From Clostridia bacterium (GTDB lineage: Bacteria; Bacillota; Clostridia; Oscillospirales; Butyricicoccaceae), in assembly GCA_029099685.1 (NCBI GenBank), contig JAQXOO010000033.1, positions 70,623-134,434 on the forward strand: 63,812 bases of DNA, given 5' to 3'. Shown in pieces: positions 8,897 through 17,854 of the stretch (the stretch's first letter is position 1; every line of letters starts with the position of its first letter). A model generated the notes under the pieces. That model saw only the letters and a program-made list of their open reading frames with translations, had not been told where the DNA came from and did no database searches. The position numbers and the translations under genes were made by a program.

Positions 8897-9688
8897 GTGA
8901 CCGGGCTGAAAGATAAGCGTCTGTTTCTGCTGGACATGGACGGCACCATTTATCTGGATGACCGGCTGTTTGACGGCACCGCGGAGTTTCTGGCCCACGT
9001 ACAGGCCATCGGGGGCCGGGCCATGTACCTTACCAACAATTCCTCCAAAAGCGTGGAAAGCTATGTGGACAAGCTCTCGCGCATGGACCTCCGGGCCGCG
9101 CCGGAGGATTTTCTCACCTCGGTGAACGCCACAGTGCTGTATCTGCGGCAAAAAAACCACCGGAAGATCTATGCCTTCGGTACGGCTTCCTTCCAGCAGC
9201 AGTTGCGGCAGGGCGGCCTGCCCGTGACGGACATACTGGCGGAGGACATCGACTGTCTGTGCATGGGCTTTGACACCGAGCTGACCTTTCAAAAGCTGGA
9301 GGACGCCTGTATCCTGCTGAACCGGGGCGTGGAATATGTGGCCACCAACCCCGATTGGGTGTGCCCCACCTGGTACGGCAGTGTGCCGGATTGCGGCAGC
9401 GTGGCGGAGATGCTGTACCGGGCCACCGGGCGGCGGCCCCGCTTTATCGGAAAGCCCGAGCCTGACATGGTGGAGCTGGCTGTAAAGGAAACTGACTTTA
9501 CAAAGGAGCAGACCATTTTGCTGGGCGACCGGCTGTATACCGATATCAAAAGCGGCGTTCGCGCCGGGGTGGACACGGTGCTGGTGCTGTCCGGAGAGGC
9601 AACTTTGAAGGACCTGGCGGCCTCCGACGTAAAGCCCACCTATGTGATGAAAGATATCCGAGAATTTTTGAACAATCTTACAGAATAG
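8897..9688 (+). CDS. HAD-IIA family hydrolase (NagD/phosphoglycolate phosphatase-like)
   Basis: 263-aa cytoplasmic phosphatase of the haloacid dehalogenase superfamily, subfamily IIA. Visible motifs are I, LDMDGTIYLDD (nucleophile and acid/base aspartates); II, LTNNSSKS; III, the lysine in IGKPEPDM; and IV, LGDRLYTDI. The exact substrate (sugar phosphate, nucleotide or glycolate phosphate) cannot be read from the sequence. The start is set at GTG 8897 because GAGGTGG lies 5 bp upstream and the promoter covers the earlier TTG. It is 13 bp from the peptidase gene, probably one transcript. Confidence 0.88.
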   Translation: MTGLKDKRLFLLDMDGTIYLDDRLFDGTAEFLAHVQAIGGRAMYLTNNSSKSVESYVDKLSRMDLRAAPEDFLTSVNATVLYLRQKNHRKIYAFGTASFQQQLRQGGLPVTDILAEDIDCLCMGFDTELTFQKLEDACILLNRGVEYVATNPDWVCPTWYGSVPDCGSVAEMLYRATGRRPRFIGKPEPDMVELAVKETDFTKEQTILLGDRLYTDIKSGVRAGVDTVLVLSGEATLKDLAASDVKPTYVMKDIREFLNNLTE

Positions 9689-9701
9689 CGAGGAAAATAC
9701 T

Positions 9702-10727
9702 ATGGGTTTGAACAAAGAATCCGGTCTGAAGATCGGCCGGGGCACTCCCGGCAAGCGCAACCTGATCACCGACGTCCCCGGCGTCAAAGTGGGTCATGTC
9801 ACCATCCGTGACGGAGCCGATGTGAACACCGGCGTCACCGCCATCCTCCCCCACGAGGGCAACATCTTCCAGGACAAGGTCATGGCAGCCTCTGCCGTTA
9901 TCAACGGCTTCGGCAAGACCATGGGTCTGGTGCAGGTGGAGGAGCTGGGCACCATCGAGACCCCGATCATCATGACCAACACTCTGAGCATTGGCACCGC
10001 CGCCACCGCGCTGGTGAAATATATGCTGCAGCAGAACGAGGACATCGGCGTCAAAACCGGCACTGTCAACCCTCTGGTCTGCGAGTGCAACGACGGCCGT
10101 CTCAACGACATCCGTGGGCTTCATGTGCGGGAGGAGGACGTGTTCCAGGCCATTGCCAACTGCGCCGAGGACTTTGAAGAGGGCGCCGTGGGTTCCGGAA
10201 CGGGTATGTGCTGCCTGGGCCTCAAGGGCGGCATCGGCTCTGCCTCCCGCGTGGTCAAGCTGGACGGACAGGAGTACACCATCGGCGCGCTGGTGATGTC
10301 CAACTTCGGCGGCGCCGGCCGCCTGATGATCGACGGCCGCCACATGGGGCAGGAGATCAAGGAAAAGATGGACGAAGAGAAGGACAAGGGCTCCATCATC
10401 ATGCTGCTGGCCACCGACATTCCCCTGAGCGAGCGCCAGCTGAAGCGGATCTGCCGCCGCGCGGGCGTGGGCCTGGCCCGTACCGGCTCCTTCTACGGCA
10501 ACGGCAGCGGCGATATCGCCATCGCTTTCACCACCGCCAACCGGGTGCCCCATTACAGCAAAAACGCCATCATCGACATGAAAATGGTGGACGATGACAA
10601 GATCGACCCCGTGCTGGAGATGAGCGCCGAGGCTGTGGAGGAGGCGATCATCAGCTCCCTCTACCACGCCGGGACCACCACCGGCCGGGCCGGAAGAGTC
10701 CAGCGCGGACTGAAAGATTTCCTGTAA
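9702..10727 (+). CDS. P1 family peptidase (DmpA/L-aminopeptidase-D-esterase-like)
   Basis: 341-aa N-terminal-nucleophile hydrolase of family S58. The family self-cleaves at a Gly-Ser bond to give two subunits; the expected bond is Gly230-Ser231, in KGSIIMLLATDIPL. Other family marks are PGVKVGHVTI near the N terminus, GSGTGMC near residue 165 and GNGSGDIAIAFTTAN near the C terminus. It probably acts on short peptides or D-amino acid amides. It shares a promoter with the HAD gene and is followed by a strong terminator. Confidence 0.9.
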   Translation: MGLNKESGLKIGRGTPGKRNLITDVPGVKVGHVTIRDGADVNTGVTAILPHEGNIFQDKVMAASAVINGFGKTMGLVQVEELGTIETPIIMTNTLSIGTAATALVKYMLQQNEDIGVKTGTVNPLVCECNDGRLNDIRGLHVREEDVFQAIANCAEDFEEGAVGSGTGMCCLGLKGGIGSASRVVKLDGQEYTIGALVMSNFGGAGRLMIDGRHMGQEIKEKMDEEKDKGSIIMLLATDIPLSERQLKRICRRAGVGLARTGSFYGNGSGDIAIAFTTANRVPHYSKNAIIDMKMVDDDKIDPVLEMSAEAVEEAIISSLYHAGTTTGRAGRVQRGLKDFL

Positions 10728-10740
10728 GAAAAAGCAAAAA

Positions 10741-10780
10741 CCCTCCGGGATGGGCCCTTGCATCATCCCGGAGGGTTTTT
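10741..10780. terminator. Bidirectional terminator
   Basis: A 12-bp perfect stem (10741-10752 with 10764-10775). It is flanked by five A residues on the left and five T residues on the right, so it can stop the rightward peptidase transcript and the leftward gene at 10800. Confidence 0.88.
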
Positions 10781-10799
10781 CGGCTGCGCGTTTCCCGGG

Positions 10800-11021
10800 T
10801 TATGGGCGGCTGTCCCGTACCGGCGACAGCAGCGCCAGTGCTGCCCCGGCCAATCCCGATCCGTAAAAGAACAGGACCGGGAAGCCGTCCCGGGAGAACA
10901 ACAGGCTCCATAGGGAGGAACACGCGCCCGGCTCCACCAGCAGTGTCCGGGCGATGGCCCAGCCTGTCCCGCAGACAGCGCCGCAAAGCATCAGCGTACA
11001 TCCAAAAATCAGCTTTTTCAT
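10800..11021 (-). CDS. Small hydrophobic membrane protein
   Basis: 73-aa protein of unknown function with two hydrophobic segments (LIFGCTLMLCGAVCGTGWAI and VLFFYGSGLAGAALALL). The start has an upstream GGAGGTC in the minus direction. It lies 18 bp downstream of the XRE-membrane regulator and probably shares its transcript. No family was recognised. Confidence 0.55.
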   Translation of the reverse strand: MKKLIFGCTLMLCGAVCGTGWAIARTLLVEPGACSSLWSLLFSRDGFPVLFFYGSGLAGAALALLSPVRDSRP

Positions 11022-11039
11022 CGATGACCTCCGTAAAAA

Positions 11040-11918
11040 TCAGGGATCCTGCCGCTGCTTTGTCCACCGCCGGACTGCCAGCAGGCGGATCAGCAGCACA
11101 CAGGTCAGGAAAAGCTGTCCCCACCGCTGCAGCAGCCCCACCACCTGCAGAAAGCGGGAAACCGCATACAGAGAGGCTCCGTCCACAGCCACGCGCCGTA
11201 CCCATTCCGTAAAGCTCCAGGGCAGACACAAAAGCACCAGAAGCAGCCCCAGCAGGGCGGTACCTGTCCAAAACCGCCGGTCCGGCTGCCGCACCCTGTC
11301 CCGGAAGGTGTATACCGTCCATGCAACCAGGGCGATGGCCAGCAGCGTCATAAGGCCGGCCAGGATGCCTGCCGCGGTGTTGCGGACGATTTGCCGCAGC
11401 ATGGTGTAAAAGCCGCCCCAGGCCGTCCCCGTAAGGAACCGCAAAGCCACATCCGCCAAAAGGAACAGCGTCCAGCAGCACCACAGTCCCGGACGTCTGG
11501 TGCAGACAAAGCAGACCACGCCGCAGGCCCACAGCGGCAGGGAAAACAGCACACCGGCCAGAAGCCCGCCCAAAACCGCGCACAGCAGTACCATCAGCAG
11601 GGCAAAGCCAAACAGCACCAGTCCCACGGTTTTCCGTCGGGGATAGGGCGGATCCCGCCGCTCCACATAGACGACCCGGGGCTCCCCGGGCGCAGCTGCC
11701 TGTTCCGGTCCGGGATCGGCTTTTTCTCCCTTCACCAGTTCATCCAGTCCCACGCCGAACAGCCCGCTGAGCTTCACAAGCTTGTCCAGTTCCGGCACCG
11801 AGCTGCCGGTCTCCCACTTGGACACCGACTGGCGGGACACCTCCAGCAGGTCTGCCAGATCCCCCTGGGACATTCCTTTTTCCGTTCGCAGGCGGCAGAT
11901 GTTCTCTCCCAATGTCAT
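11040..11918 (-). CDS. XRE-family regulator with a C-terminal membrane domain
   Basis: 292-aa protein. Residues 1-60 are a Cro/CI-type helix-turn-helix (ICRLRTEKGMSQGDLADLLEVSRQSVSKWETG). Several hydrophobic segments follow (about residues 95-290), so DNA binding may be coupled to a membrane signal. Such fusions are common in Clostridia. The start is chosen at 11918 because AAAGGAGA lies 8 bp upstream in the minus direction; an in-frame extension to 12122 would overlap spoVB. Its target is unknown and may be its own operon with the small membrane gene. Confidence 0.82.
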   Translation of the reverse strand: MTLGENICRLRTEKGMSQGDLADLLEVSRQSVSKWETGSSVPELDKLVKLSGLFGVGLDELVKGEKADPGPEQAAAPGEPRVVYVERRDPPYPRRKTVGLVLFGFALLMVLLCAVLGGLLAGVLFSLPLWACGVVCFVCTRRPGLWCCWTLFLLADVALRFLTGTAWGGFYTMLRQIVRNTAAGILAGLMTLLAIALVAWTVYTFRDRVRQPDRRFWTGTALLGLLLVLLCLPWSFTEWVRRVAVDGASLYAVSRFLQVVGLLQRWGQLFLTCVLLIRLLAVRRWTKQRQDP

Positions 11919-12000
11919 CGTTTCGATTCTCCTTTGCCGTGTTTGGTGGCAAAAGCATAGCATGAAACACGGGAAATGTCCACCAAGCCGCCTTGAAATC

Positions 12001-13542
12001 TTAGCAACCACCGGTTGCACCTGCCTTTTTCGCCGGGTTTTCCCGAAAAATGCCCAAAAACCACTGCACATCCTGCCGGGTGACGCTGCCCAGCATCCGC
12101 AGCAGAAGGTAATATAGAACACCGCTGGCCGCCGCCGCCCACAGGGGCCGCGCCGTGCAAAAGGCCGACAGCACCAGCCGCGGCAGAAACATGGCGCACA
12201 TGGACGCCATCACCGGCGCCAGCACGCTGCGGTAAAAGGGCAGCCACAGCCCCGCCTGCTTCCGCAGACGGCGGAAGCTCAGCAGAAAATTCAGGGTCTC
12301 GCTGACATAGATGGTGAACAGGTAGCCCCCGATGCCCACCCGGGGGATCAGCTGCCACACTAGCATAAGACTTATGGCAGCATCCAGAATGTTGATGCGC
12401 ATGCTGGCGGTCTGCAGGCCCATTCCCTTGAGCATTCCGTCCACCGCCGTGTCCAGATACATCAGGGGCACCAGGGGCGACAGCAGGCGGATATATGTTT
12501 CCGCCTCGGCGGACTTATACAGCAGCCGGCCGAGTTCGCCGCCGTACACCAGCAGCAGGGCGGAGGAAAAGAAGGAGAACAGCAGCGTCAGGTGGAGCAC
12601 ACGCTGCATGATGGAAAACAGCCGTGCCGTCTGCCCTTTGGCGTGGCTTTCCGCGATCTCAGGCACCAGCAGGCCGGAAACGGTGCCCAGCAGGGCGGAG
12701 GGAAAGCCCAGCACCGGCATGACCATGCCCTGAATGACGCCGTAGGTGGCCAGCGCCCCCTCGGCGCTGGCGCCGCACCTGCGCAGGCCTTTGGGGATCA
12801 GGATGTGCTTTGCGGACACCAGCCCCGACCGGACCCAGGAGCCCACCGCGTCAGGAACGGCGATGCGCAGCAGGTCGCCCACAAGAAACAGGGGCGTTTT
12901 ATCCCGGCCCGGACGCTCTCTGTGGTAAAACAGCGCCGCCATAGCCGCGGAAAACAAGTCGGAAAGACAGCTGCAGCACACCAACAGCAGGCAGGCCCGG
13001 GCGGGCGTGGCAGGGGAGAACACCGCCAGTGCGCAAAAGGTCAGGGCCATGTGAAAACTGAACTCCAGCACCTGGATCACCGCCATGCGGCCGGCCTGGC
13101 GCTGGGCGGAGAACAGGCCGTTCAGACAGGAGGAAGCCGCCAGACAGGGCAGGCTGTAGGCCAGCACCCGCAGGCACGGCTCCAGCTGCGGTTCATCCAG
13201 CCAAAGCGCCGCCACCGGCCCGCTGAGGGCATAGAGCAGCGCGCCCGCGCCCAGCCCCAGGCAAAGGGCATAGCGCAGGCACAGCTTCATAATGCCGCTC
13301 CGGCTGCAGCGGTGGCGGACACTGACCTCCAGCACCAGCCGCGTGGTGGAAAGCCGTACCCCGGAGATGGCCAGAGCGGTAGCCAGGCCGTATACCGACA
13401 TCAGCAGTTCAAACAGACCGATGCCCGCCGCGCCGATGCGCCGGGTGAGATAGACCTGAAAGCTCATGGCCAGCAGCCGCATGAGCAGGGAGGTAGCTGT
13501 CAGTAATATGGTGTTGTGAATAAAACGTCTCGCTTCTCTCAT
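12001..13542 (-). CDS. spoVB: Stage V sporulation protein B / MurJ-like flippase
   Basis: 513-aa polytopic membrane protein of the MOP (MATE/polysaccharide exporter) superfamily. It has about 14 hydrophobic segments, beginning with FIHNTILLTATSLLMRLLAM, and the early LTRRIGAAGIGLFELL motif typical of SpoVB. SpoVB moves lipid-linked peptidoglycan precursors for spore cortex synthesis. The gene ends about 80 bp before the regulator gene. Members of this family also act in vegetative cells, so the sporulation role is by homology. Confidence 0.85.
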   Translation of the reverse strand: MREARRFIHNTILLTATSLLMRLLAMSFQVYLTRRIGAAGIGLFELLMSVYGLATALAISGVRLSTTRLVLEVSVRHRCSRSGIMKLCLRYALCLGLGAGALLYALSGPVAALWLDEPQLEPCLRVLAYSLPCLAASSCLNGLFSAQRQAGRMAVIQVLEFSFHMALTFCALAVFSPATPARACLLLVCCSCLSDLFSAAMAALFYHRERPGRDKTPLFLVGDLLRIAVPDAVGSWVRSGLVSAKHILIPKGLRRCGASAEGALATYGVIQGMVMPVLGFPSALLGTVSGLLVPEIAESHAKGQTARLFSIMQRVLHLTLLFSFFSSALLLVYGGELGRLLYKSAEAETYIRLLSPLVPLMYLDTAVDGMLKGMGLQTASMRINILDAAISLMLVWQLIPRVGIGGYLFTIYVSETLNFLLSFRRLRKQAGLWLPFYRSVLAPVMASMCAMFLPRLVLSAFCTARPLWAAAASGVLYYLLLRMLGSVTRQDVQWFLGIFRENPAKKAGATGGC

Positions 13543-13585
13543 ACAGCCATATTATGATTTTTTTTGAAAAAAATGAAAAAAAGGC

Positions 13586-13614
13586 TTGCATTTTTTAAAG
13601 CACTGTGTTATCAT
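13586..13614 (+). promoter_or_regulatory. Promoter of tRNA-Pro
   Basis: TTGCAT (13586-13591), a 17-bp spacer, and TATCAT (13609-13614), 12 bp before the first base of the tRNA. Confidence 0.7.
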
Positions 13615-13626
13615 AATCAACGTTGA

Positions 13627-13702
13627 CCGGGTGTGGCGCAGCTGGTAGCGCGCTTGACTGGGGGTCAAGAGGCCGTGAGTTCAAGTCTCGCCACTCGGAC
13701 CA
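13627..13702 (+). tRNA. tRNA-Pro (anticodon GGG)
   Basis: A complete cloverleaf of 76 nt with encoded CCA (13700-13702). The acceptor stem CCGGGTG pairs with CACTCGG (one G-U). The D stem is GCGC/GCGC. The anticodon stem CTTGA/TCAAG has loop CTGGGGG, giving anticodon GGG. The T arm has loop TTCAAGT and the discriminator base is A. Confidence 0.97.
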
Positions 13703-13704
13703 GC

Positions 13705-13741
13705 AAAAAGCACTGAAGCCGTAAGGCTTTGGTGCTTTTTT
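13705..13741 (+). terminator. Terminator after tRNA-Pro
   Basis: AAAAGCAC and AAGCC pair with GGCTT and GTGCTTTT around the loop GTAA. The 3' arm ends in six T residues. Confidence 0.88.
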
Positions 13742-13838
13742 CATTTTCACGAAACGGAAATGGTTGCCCGGATGTTCTACCTTTTTCTGCCGCTGCAGGC
13801 ACGCAATACAGTTTGTGTAGTTCGTTTGAGACAAGTGA

Positions 13839-13867
13839 TTGATAAATTTGGGAAAACACATTATAAT
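13839..13867 (+). promoter_or_regulatory. Sigma-A-type promoter for the cupin gene
   Basis: TTGATA (13839-13844), a 17-bp spacer, and a consensus TATAAT (13862-13867), 34 bp before the start codon. Confidence 0.85.
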
Positions 13868-13901
13868 AATCCCGTAAAAGCTGTTTCGGGAGGAAACTGT
13901 T

Positions 13902-14225
13902 ATGTATAAGAATATTGAGAAAAACGTGAAGCTGAAACTGGCGGACCAGGTGGAATACCGGCCCGGACAGGTGGTCAGCAAGACCCTTGTTCAGAATGAT
14001 AAAATCAGTGTGACCCTGTTTTCTTTCGACAAGGGAGAGGAGATCTCCACCCATGCCTCCGGCGGCGATGCCATGGTCACGGTGCTTGACGGCACCGGAC
14101 GCTTTACCATCGGGGGAGAGGCGTTCCTGTTGGAAACAGGAGAGACCATCATCATGCCGCAGGGAATTCCCCACGCCGTTTTCGGTGAAGAACAGTTCAA
14201 GATGCTGTTGATGGTGTCCTTCTGA
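13902..14225 (+). CDS. Cupin-domain protein
   Basis: 107-aa single-domain cupin. The small beta-barrel has the metal-binding-like motif STHASGGDAMVTVLDGTG and the second motif PQGIPHAVF. Such proteins bind small ligands or act as simple isomerases or oxygenases; the substrate cannot be told. It has its own strong promoter and a GGGAGGA ribosome site, and its transcript ends at a shared bidirectional terminator. Confidence 0.88.
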   Translation: MYKNIEKNVKLKLADQVEYRPGQVVSKTLVQNDKISVTLFSFDKGEEISTHASGGDAMVTVLDGTGRFTIGGEAFLLETGETIIMPQGIPHAVFGEEQFKMLLMVSF

Positions 14226-14255
14226 ACCAAACGGCTTTGGTCATTCAAACGGAAT

Positions 14256-14292
14256 AAAAAGGCGCTTGCGATCTGTTCGCAAGCGCCTTTTT
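14256..14292. terminator. Bidirectional terminator
   Basis: A 15-bp perfect stem (14256-14270 with 14278-14292) with A5 on the left and T5 on the right. It lies between the convergent cupin and amidase genes. Confidence 0.92.
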
Positions 14293-14294
14293 GC

Positions 14295-14963
14295 CTATTT
14301 TGTCAATGCGGCGTCCACATCCGCCAGAAACTGTGTCCAGGCGTTTTCGTCCTCCACAAACTGTTTGGGGCAGACCTTGCCGGTGACGTCATAGTGTCGA
14401 ATAACATTGTGACTGTCAAAGCCGCACAGGTCGCACAGCCACGCGGTGAGCTTCACCAGTGCGTCATAGCTTTCGCGGTTGAAAACGCCGCTTTCGTCCG
14501 GGTGGCACACTTCGATGGAGATGGTGTCCCGGTTGCGGTCGTTGGTGGCTGAGGATTTTTCATTCAGCGGCACACACTGGAGGATCTCGCCCTGGAGGCC
14601 CACCAAAAAGTGGGAACTGACGTTGGTGGTCTCCTGGGCAAAATAATCATGGTTCTGCTGCGCGGAGGTGCCCGGATTGCCCACATAATGCACCACGATG
14701 GCGGTGATGTCCTCTAAGGGCACGCCCCGGCGGCCGGATCCGTTCACCGGGATGATCTGCACATCCACCCATTCGGGCATGGAAACATTCTGCAGCACCT
14801 TTGGGCCGCCCTCCGCCGTTCCGGGCTTTTGCTTGAAAAACAGCACTACCGCCAGCGCTGCTGCCAGCAGAAGCAGCGTGAGCACACGCCGCAGCATACG
14901 CCGCCTTTTCCGCCGCTGCCGCCGCCTGCGTGCCTCAGAGACGGGAGCATTGGTTTCACTCAT
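14295..14963 (-). CDS. N-acetylmuramoyl-L-alanine amidase (Amidase_2 family), membrane-anchored
   Basis: 222-aa protein with a basic N terminus, one signal-anchor helix (about residues 26-43, VLTLLLLAAALAVVLFF) and an extracellular Amidase_2/PGRP-type zinc domain. Zinc ligands are suggested by VVHYVG near residue 90 and RHYDVTGKVCPK near 190. It should cut the amide bond between MurNAc and L-Ala. Its start overlaps the end of the histidine kinase by 8 bp, so it is co-expressed with, and perhaps a target of, the two-component system. Confidence 0.86.
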   Translation of the reverse strand: MSETNAPVSEARRRRQRRKRRRMLRRVLTLLLLAAALAVVLFFKQKPGTAEGGPKVLQNVSMPEWVDVQIIPVNGSGRRGVPLEDITAIVVHYVGNPGTSAQQNHDYFAQETTNVSSHFLVGLQGEILQCVPLNEKSSATNDRNRDTISIEVCHPDESGVFNRESYDALVKLTAWLCDLCGFDSHNVIRHYDVTGKVCPKQFVEDENAWTQFLADVDAALTK

Positions 14964-16986
14964 GACAGATCACCGGACTTTCTTCATACATGCACAGGGG
15001 CAGGGAAATGACCGCCTTGAACAGGTCGCCGTCAATGGCCAGGGTGAACTTGCCCTTCTGCAGTTCCACCAGGCTTTTCGCGATGTTGAGGCCGAGACCG
15101 CTGCCCTCGGTGTTGCGGCTGCTGTCGCCGCGGACAAAACGCTCCATCAGCTCATCGGGGGAAAGGTTCAGCTGCTGGCGGGAGATGTTTTTCATGGAAA
15201 GGAACGCCCGGTCGCCCTGAGGCGCCGCTTCCACATAGAGCCGCGTGCCGCTCTGGGCATATTTGCAGGCGTTATTCAGCAGATTGTCCAGCACCCGCCA
15301 AAGGAGCCGGCCATCCGCCAGGACGGACAGGCCCTCCTGGGGCAGCACGATCACCGGCTCCAGGCCGGCGGCAGTCAGCCGGTCCTCGTATTCGCCGATG
15401 GCCTGATCGATGATCTCCTTCAGATTGGTGGGGGCCAGATGCACCGGCAGGTTGCCGGTGGACGCCTTGGAGGCCTCCACCAGATCCTCGGTGAGTTTTT
15501 TCAGCCGCTTGGCCTGCCGGTCCAGCACCGCCAGATATTCAGCCTGTTCTTCCGGCGCGGGCGACTTCTGCAGCAGATCCACATAGTTGATGATGGAGGT
15601 AAGCGGTGTCTTGATATCGTGGGAAACATTGGTGATCAGCTCGGTTTTTAACCGTTCGGAGCGCAGCTTTTGTTCCACAGCGATGGAAAGACCTTGTCCC
15701 AGGGAATTCAGATGCTCGCCGTGCTCTTTCAGCGCGCCCCGCATCTTTTGGGTATCCACCTTGCTGTCAAAATCGCCCTGCGCCAGCGCGGCGCCCGCGG
15801 AGCGCAGCATTTGCAGATGACGGGCGCCCCGCATGGCCGCCAGCAGTAAAAGGCCGTCGAAAGCCATGGCGACCAGCAGCCAGCCGCCGCCGTCTGTGGT
15901 CTGAAACATCAAAAGCACCAGCAGGCTTTGGAAAAACAGCAGGGCACACGTCAAAAAGGCTGTCCGCCAGACCATTGGCAGCAGGGCAAAAAAGGACCGG
16001 ACACCGCTGCCGATGGCACGGCAGATGCGCAAAAACAGCCGCCAGCACAGATAAATGACGGTATTTCGCCACCATTTTCCCACCTTGAAGCGAGTGCACA
16101 GGGTCAAAAGCGTGGCAAGGCAAACCAGGAAAAAGCCCACCGCCATGACAGCCGCCAGCACGATGGTTGCCGGGTCAGCAAAATTCAGCAGGTCCATCAT
16201 CAGGTACAGCAGCAGGAACCCCGCCCAAAACATGGAAAACAGATACAGGTCCAGCGGGATCTTGTCCTGGGTATTGAGGGTGATCTCCTCCTTGCCGCTG
16301 CGGTGACCCGCGGCGCAGCACAGAAAGATCAGATCGGCAGCAAAGGCAAAGACGCACACCGCCAGCAGAACAGGCGCCAGCACCCGGGTGCTGTAAACCA
16401 GACTGAACAGGCGGTGCTGACGGAAATAGGCGTCCCGGGCGGGCAGGGGATCCACCACGCCGGCAATGAACCAAACGCCGTTGATCTCCTCTCTGATGAC
16501 CCGGGGCATATCGCGGCCGTCGGCCGACTGCTCCACCGTGGGGGCGGCATCCGGTTCCACGTCCGCATCCGGAAGCAGGGCAAACTCCAGATCGGAATAC
16601 TGCAGCTGCAGGCTGTCATCCGAAAGCAGCTTTGCCGCCACGATCTGCTCCATGGCCCGGAGCAGATTGCTGTCGTTGGACAGATACCGTCCGGTTTGCG
16701 GGTCGTACCCGGCGAAGCGCAGGTTGCACGATTCCAGATCGCCGTAATAGCCGCCGGGCTTCGTGATGCCGTTTTTCATTTGGTTCTGCAGGGTATACAG
16801 GTCACTCAGGAGCTCGTAGTAGCAGGCATCGGTGTCGTAATAGCTGCTCACGCCAGACTCATAGATACCGAACTGCCAGGCGGCCAGGATGCCGGCGCCG
16901 GACAGCACCAGCAGAAACGCCAGGATGACGCTCAGAAAGACACCGCCCACCTTGGCCGGAAAGGAATGGGTAAGAGACCGGTTCAT
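14956..16986 (-). CDS. Sensor histidine kinase
   Basis: 676-aa membrane kinase. One N-terminal helix is followed by a large extracellular domain (about residues 35-215). Next come several transmembrane helices (about residues 220-385), a HisKA dimerisation domain with the phospho-acceptor NVSHDIKTPLTS, and a HATPase_c domain with N box NLLNNACKYA and glycine box GSGLGLNIAKSL. The multi-helix membrane core is larger than in classical EnvZ-type kinases. Its start overlaps the response regulator stop by 4 bp, so the two are a cognate pair. Confidence 0.92.
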   Translation of the reverse strand: MNRSLTHSFPAKVGGVFLSVILAFLLVLSGAGILAAWQFGIYESGVSSYYDTDACYYELLSDLYTLQNQMKNGITKPGGYYGDLESCNLRFAGYDPQTGRYLSNDSNLLRAMEQIVAAKLLSDDSLQLQYSDLEFALLPDADVEPDAAPTVEQSADGRDMPRVIREEINGVWFIAGVVDPLPARDAYFRQHRLFSLVYSTRVLAPVLLAVCVFAFAADLIFLCCAAGHRSGKEEITLNTQDKIPLDLYLFSMFWAGFLLLYLMMDLLNFADPATIVLAAVMAVGFFLVCLATLLTLCTRFKVGKWWRNTVIYLCWRLFLRICRAIGSGVRSFFALLPMVWRTAFLTCALLFFQSLLVLLMFQTTDGGGWLLVAMAFDGLLLLAAMRGARHLQMLRSAGAALAQGDFDSKVDTQKMRGALKEHGEHLNSLGQGLSIAVEQKLRSERLKTELITNVSHDIKTPLTSIINYVDLLQKSPAPEEQAEYLAVLDRQAKRLKKLTEDLVEASKASTGNLPVHLAPTNLKEIIDQAIGEYEDRLTAAGLEPVIVLPQEGLSVLADGRLLWRVLDNLLNNACKYAQSGTRLYVEAAPQGDRAFLSMKNISRQQLNLSPDELMERFVRGDSSRNTEGSGLGLNIAKSLVELQKGKFTLAIDGDLFKAVISLPLCMYEESPVICHE

Positions 16987-17684
16987 GTGCGCCCTTCTTT
17001 CTCCATTTTATAGCCCAGTCCCCAGACCACCTTGATGTACCGGGGCTCGGAGGGGTTGATCTCTACCTTTTCCCGCAGATGCCGGATGTGAACCGCCACC
17101 GAGTGCTCGGAGCCCAGGGAGGCCTCGTTCCAAACCTGCTCATAGATCTGGGAGGAGGAATACACCCGCCCGGGATTCTTGATGAGCAGCCGCAGGATGC
17201 CGTACTCGCTGGGGGTGAGCTGCACCGGCTGGCCGTCCACGGTGACGCTTTTGTCTACGTCGTTCAGCTCAATGCCCCCCAGAACATACCGGTCAGGCTG
17301 CTCGATCCGTGCGCCCAGCATGGTATAGCGCCGGAGCTGGGACCGCACCCGGGCCAGCACCTCCATGGGGTCGAAGGGCTTTGTGATATAGTCGTCAGCG
17401 CCCACATTGAGGCCGTGGACCTTGTCGGCGCTTTCACTTTTGGCGGTCAGCAGGATGATGGGGATGTTGGAGGTCTCCCGCAGCTTGGCGGTGACGGCGA
17501 TGCCGTCCATCTCCGGCATCATGATGTCCAGCAGGACCAGCTGAATGTCGTTGTTTTTGACGGCTTCCAGGGCCTGCTTTCCCGTATAGGCCTCAAAGAG
17601 GCGGTAATCCTTCTGCGAGGACAAATAAATTTTAAGAGCAGCGACGATGTCCCGGTCATCATCGCAGATCAAAATGTTATACAT
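16983..17684 (-). CDS. OmpR-family response regulator (VanR/CiaR-like)
   Basis: 233-aa regulator with a receiver domain (acidic pair DDD near residue 8-10, phospho-acceptor Asp in LLDIMMPEMDG, Lys in DYITKPF) and a C-terminal winged helix (about residues 130-228; LTPSEYGILRLLIKNPGRVYS). First gene of a leftward operon with the kinase and amidase. Upstream a TACAAT -10 box (minus strand, 17706-17711) has a poor -35, and CTTAAG repeats cover the intergenic region, which suggests autoregulation. Confidence 0.94.
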   Translation of the reverse strand: MYNILICDDDRDIVAALKIYLSSQKDYRLFEAYTGKQALEAVKNNDIQLVLLDIMMPEMDGIAVTAKLRETSNIPIILLTAKSESADKVHGLNVGADDYITKPFDPMEVLARVRSQLRRYTMLGARIEQPDRYVLGGIELNDVDKSVTVDGQPVQLTPSEYGILRLLIKNPGRVYSSSQIYEQVWNEASLGSEHSVAVHIRHLREKVEINPSEPRYIKVVWGLGYKMEKEGRT

Positions 17685-17723
17685 AGCGCATCATCTCCCG
17701 GTATCATTGTAACAGATGGACCC

Positions 17724-17811
17724 CTTAAGAGAACAGAGGGAAATTCATTAAATTATTCTTAAGAACCGGCGCTTAAAGCAATCTTAAGGAACTTCCGGCG
17801 CAGTTCTTAAA
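17724..17811. promoter_or_regulatory. Array of CTTAAG repeats (probable response-regulator sites)
   Basis: CTTAAG or CTTAAA occurs at 17724, 17758, 17772, 17783 and 17806. The 17772/17783 pair is separated by 5 bp, the spacing of CiaR-type direct repeats (TTTAAG-N5-TTTAAG). The array lies between the divergent response regulator and glycosyltransferase genes. An extended -10 (TG-A-TATGCT, 17819-17827) for the rightward gene follows the last site. Confidence 0.6.
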
Positions 17812-17854
17812 AAATAACTGATATGCTGTCCTCATTGGGAAGGGAGGACGGTTT

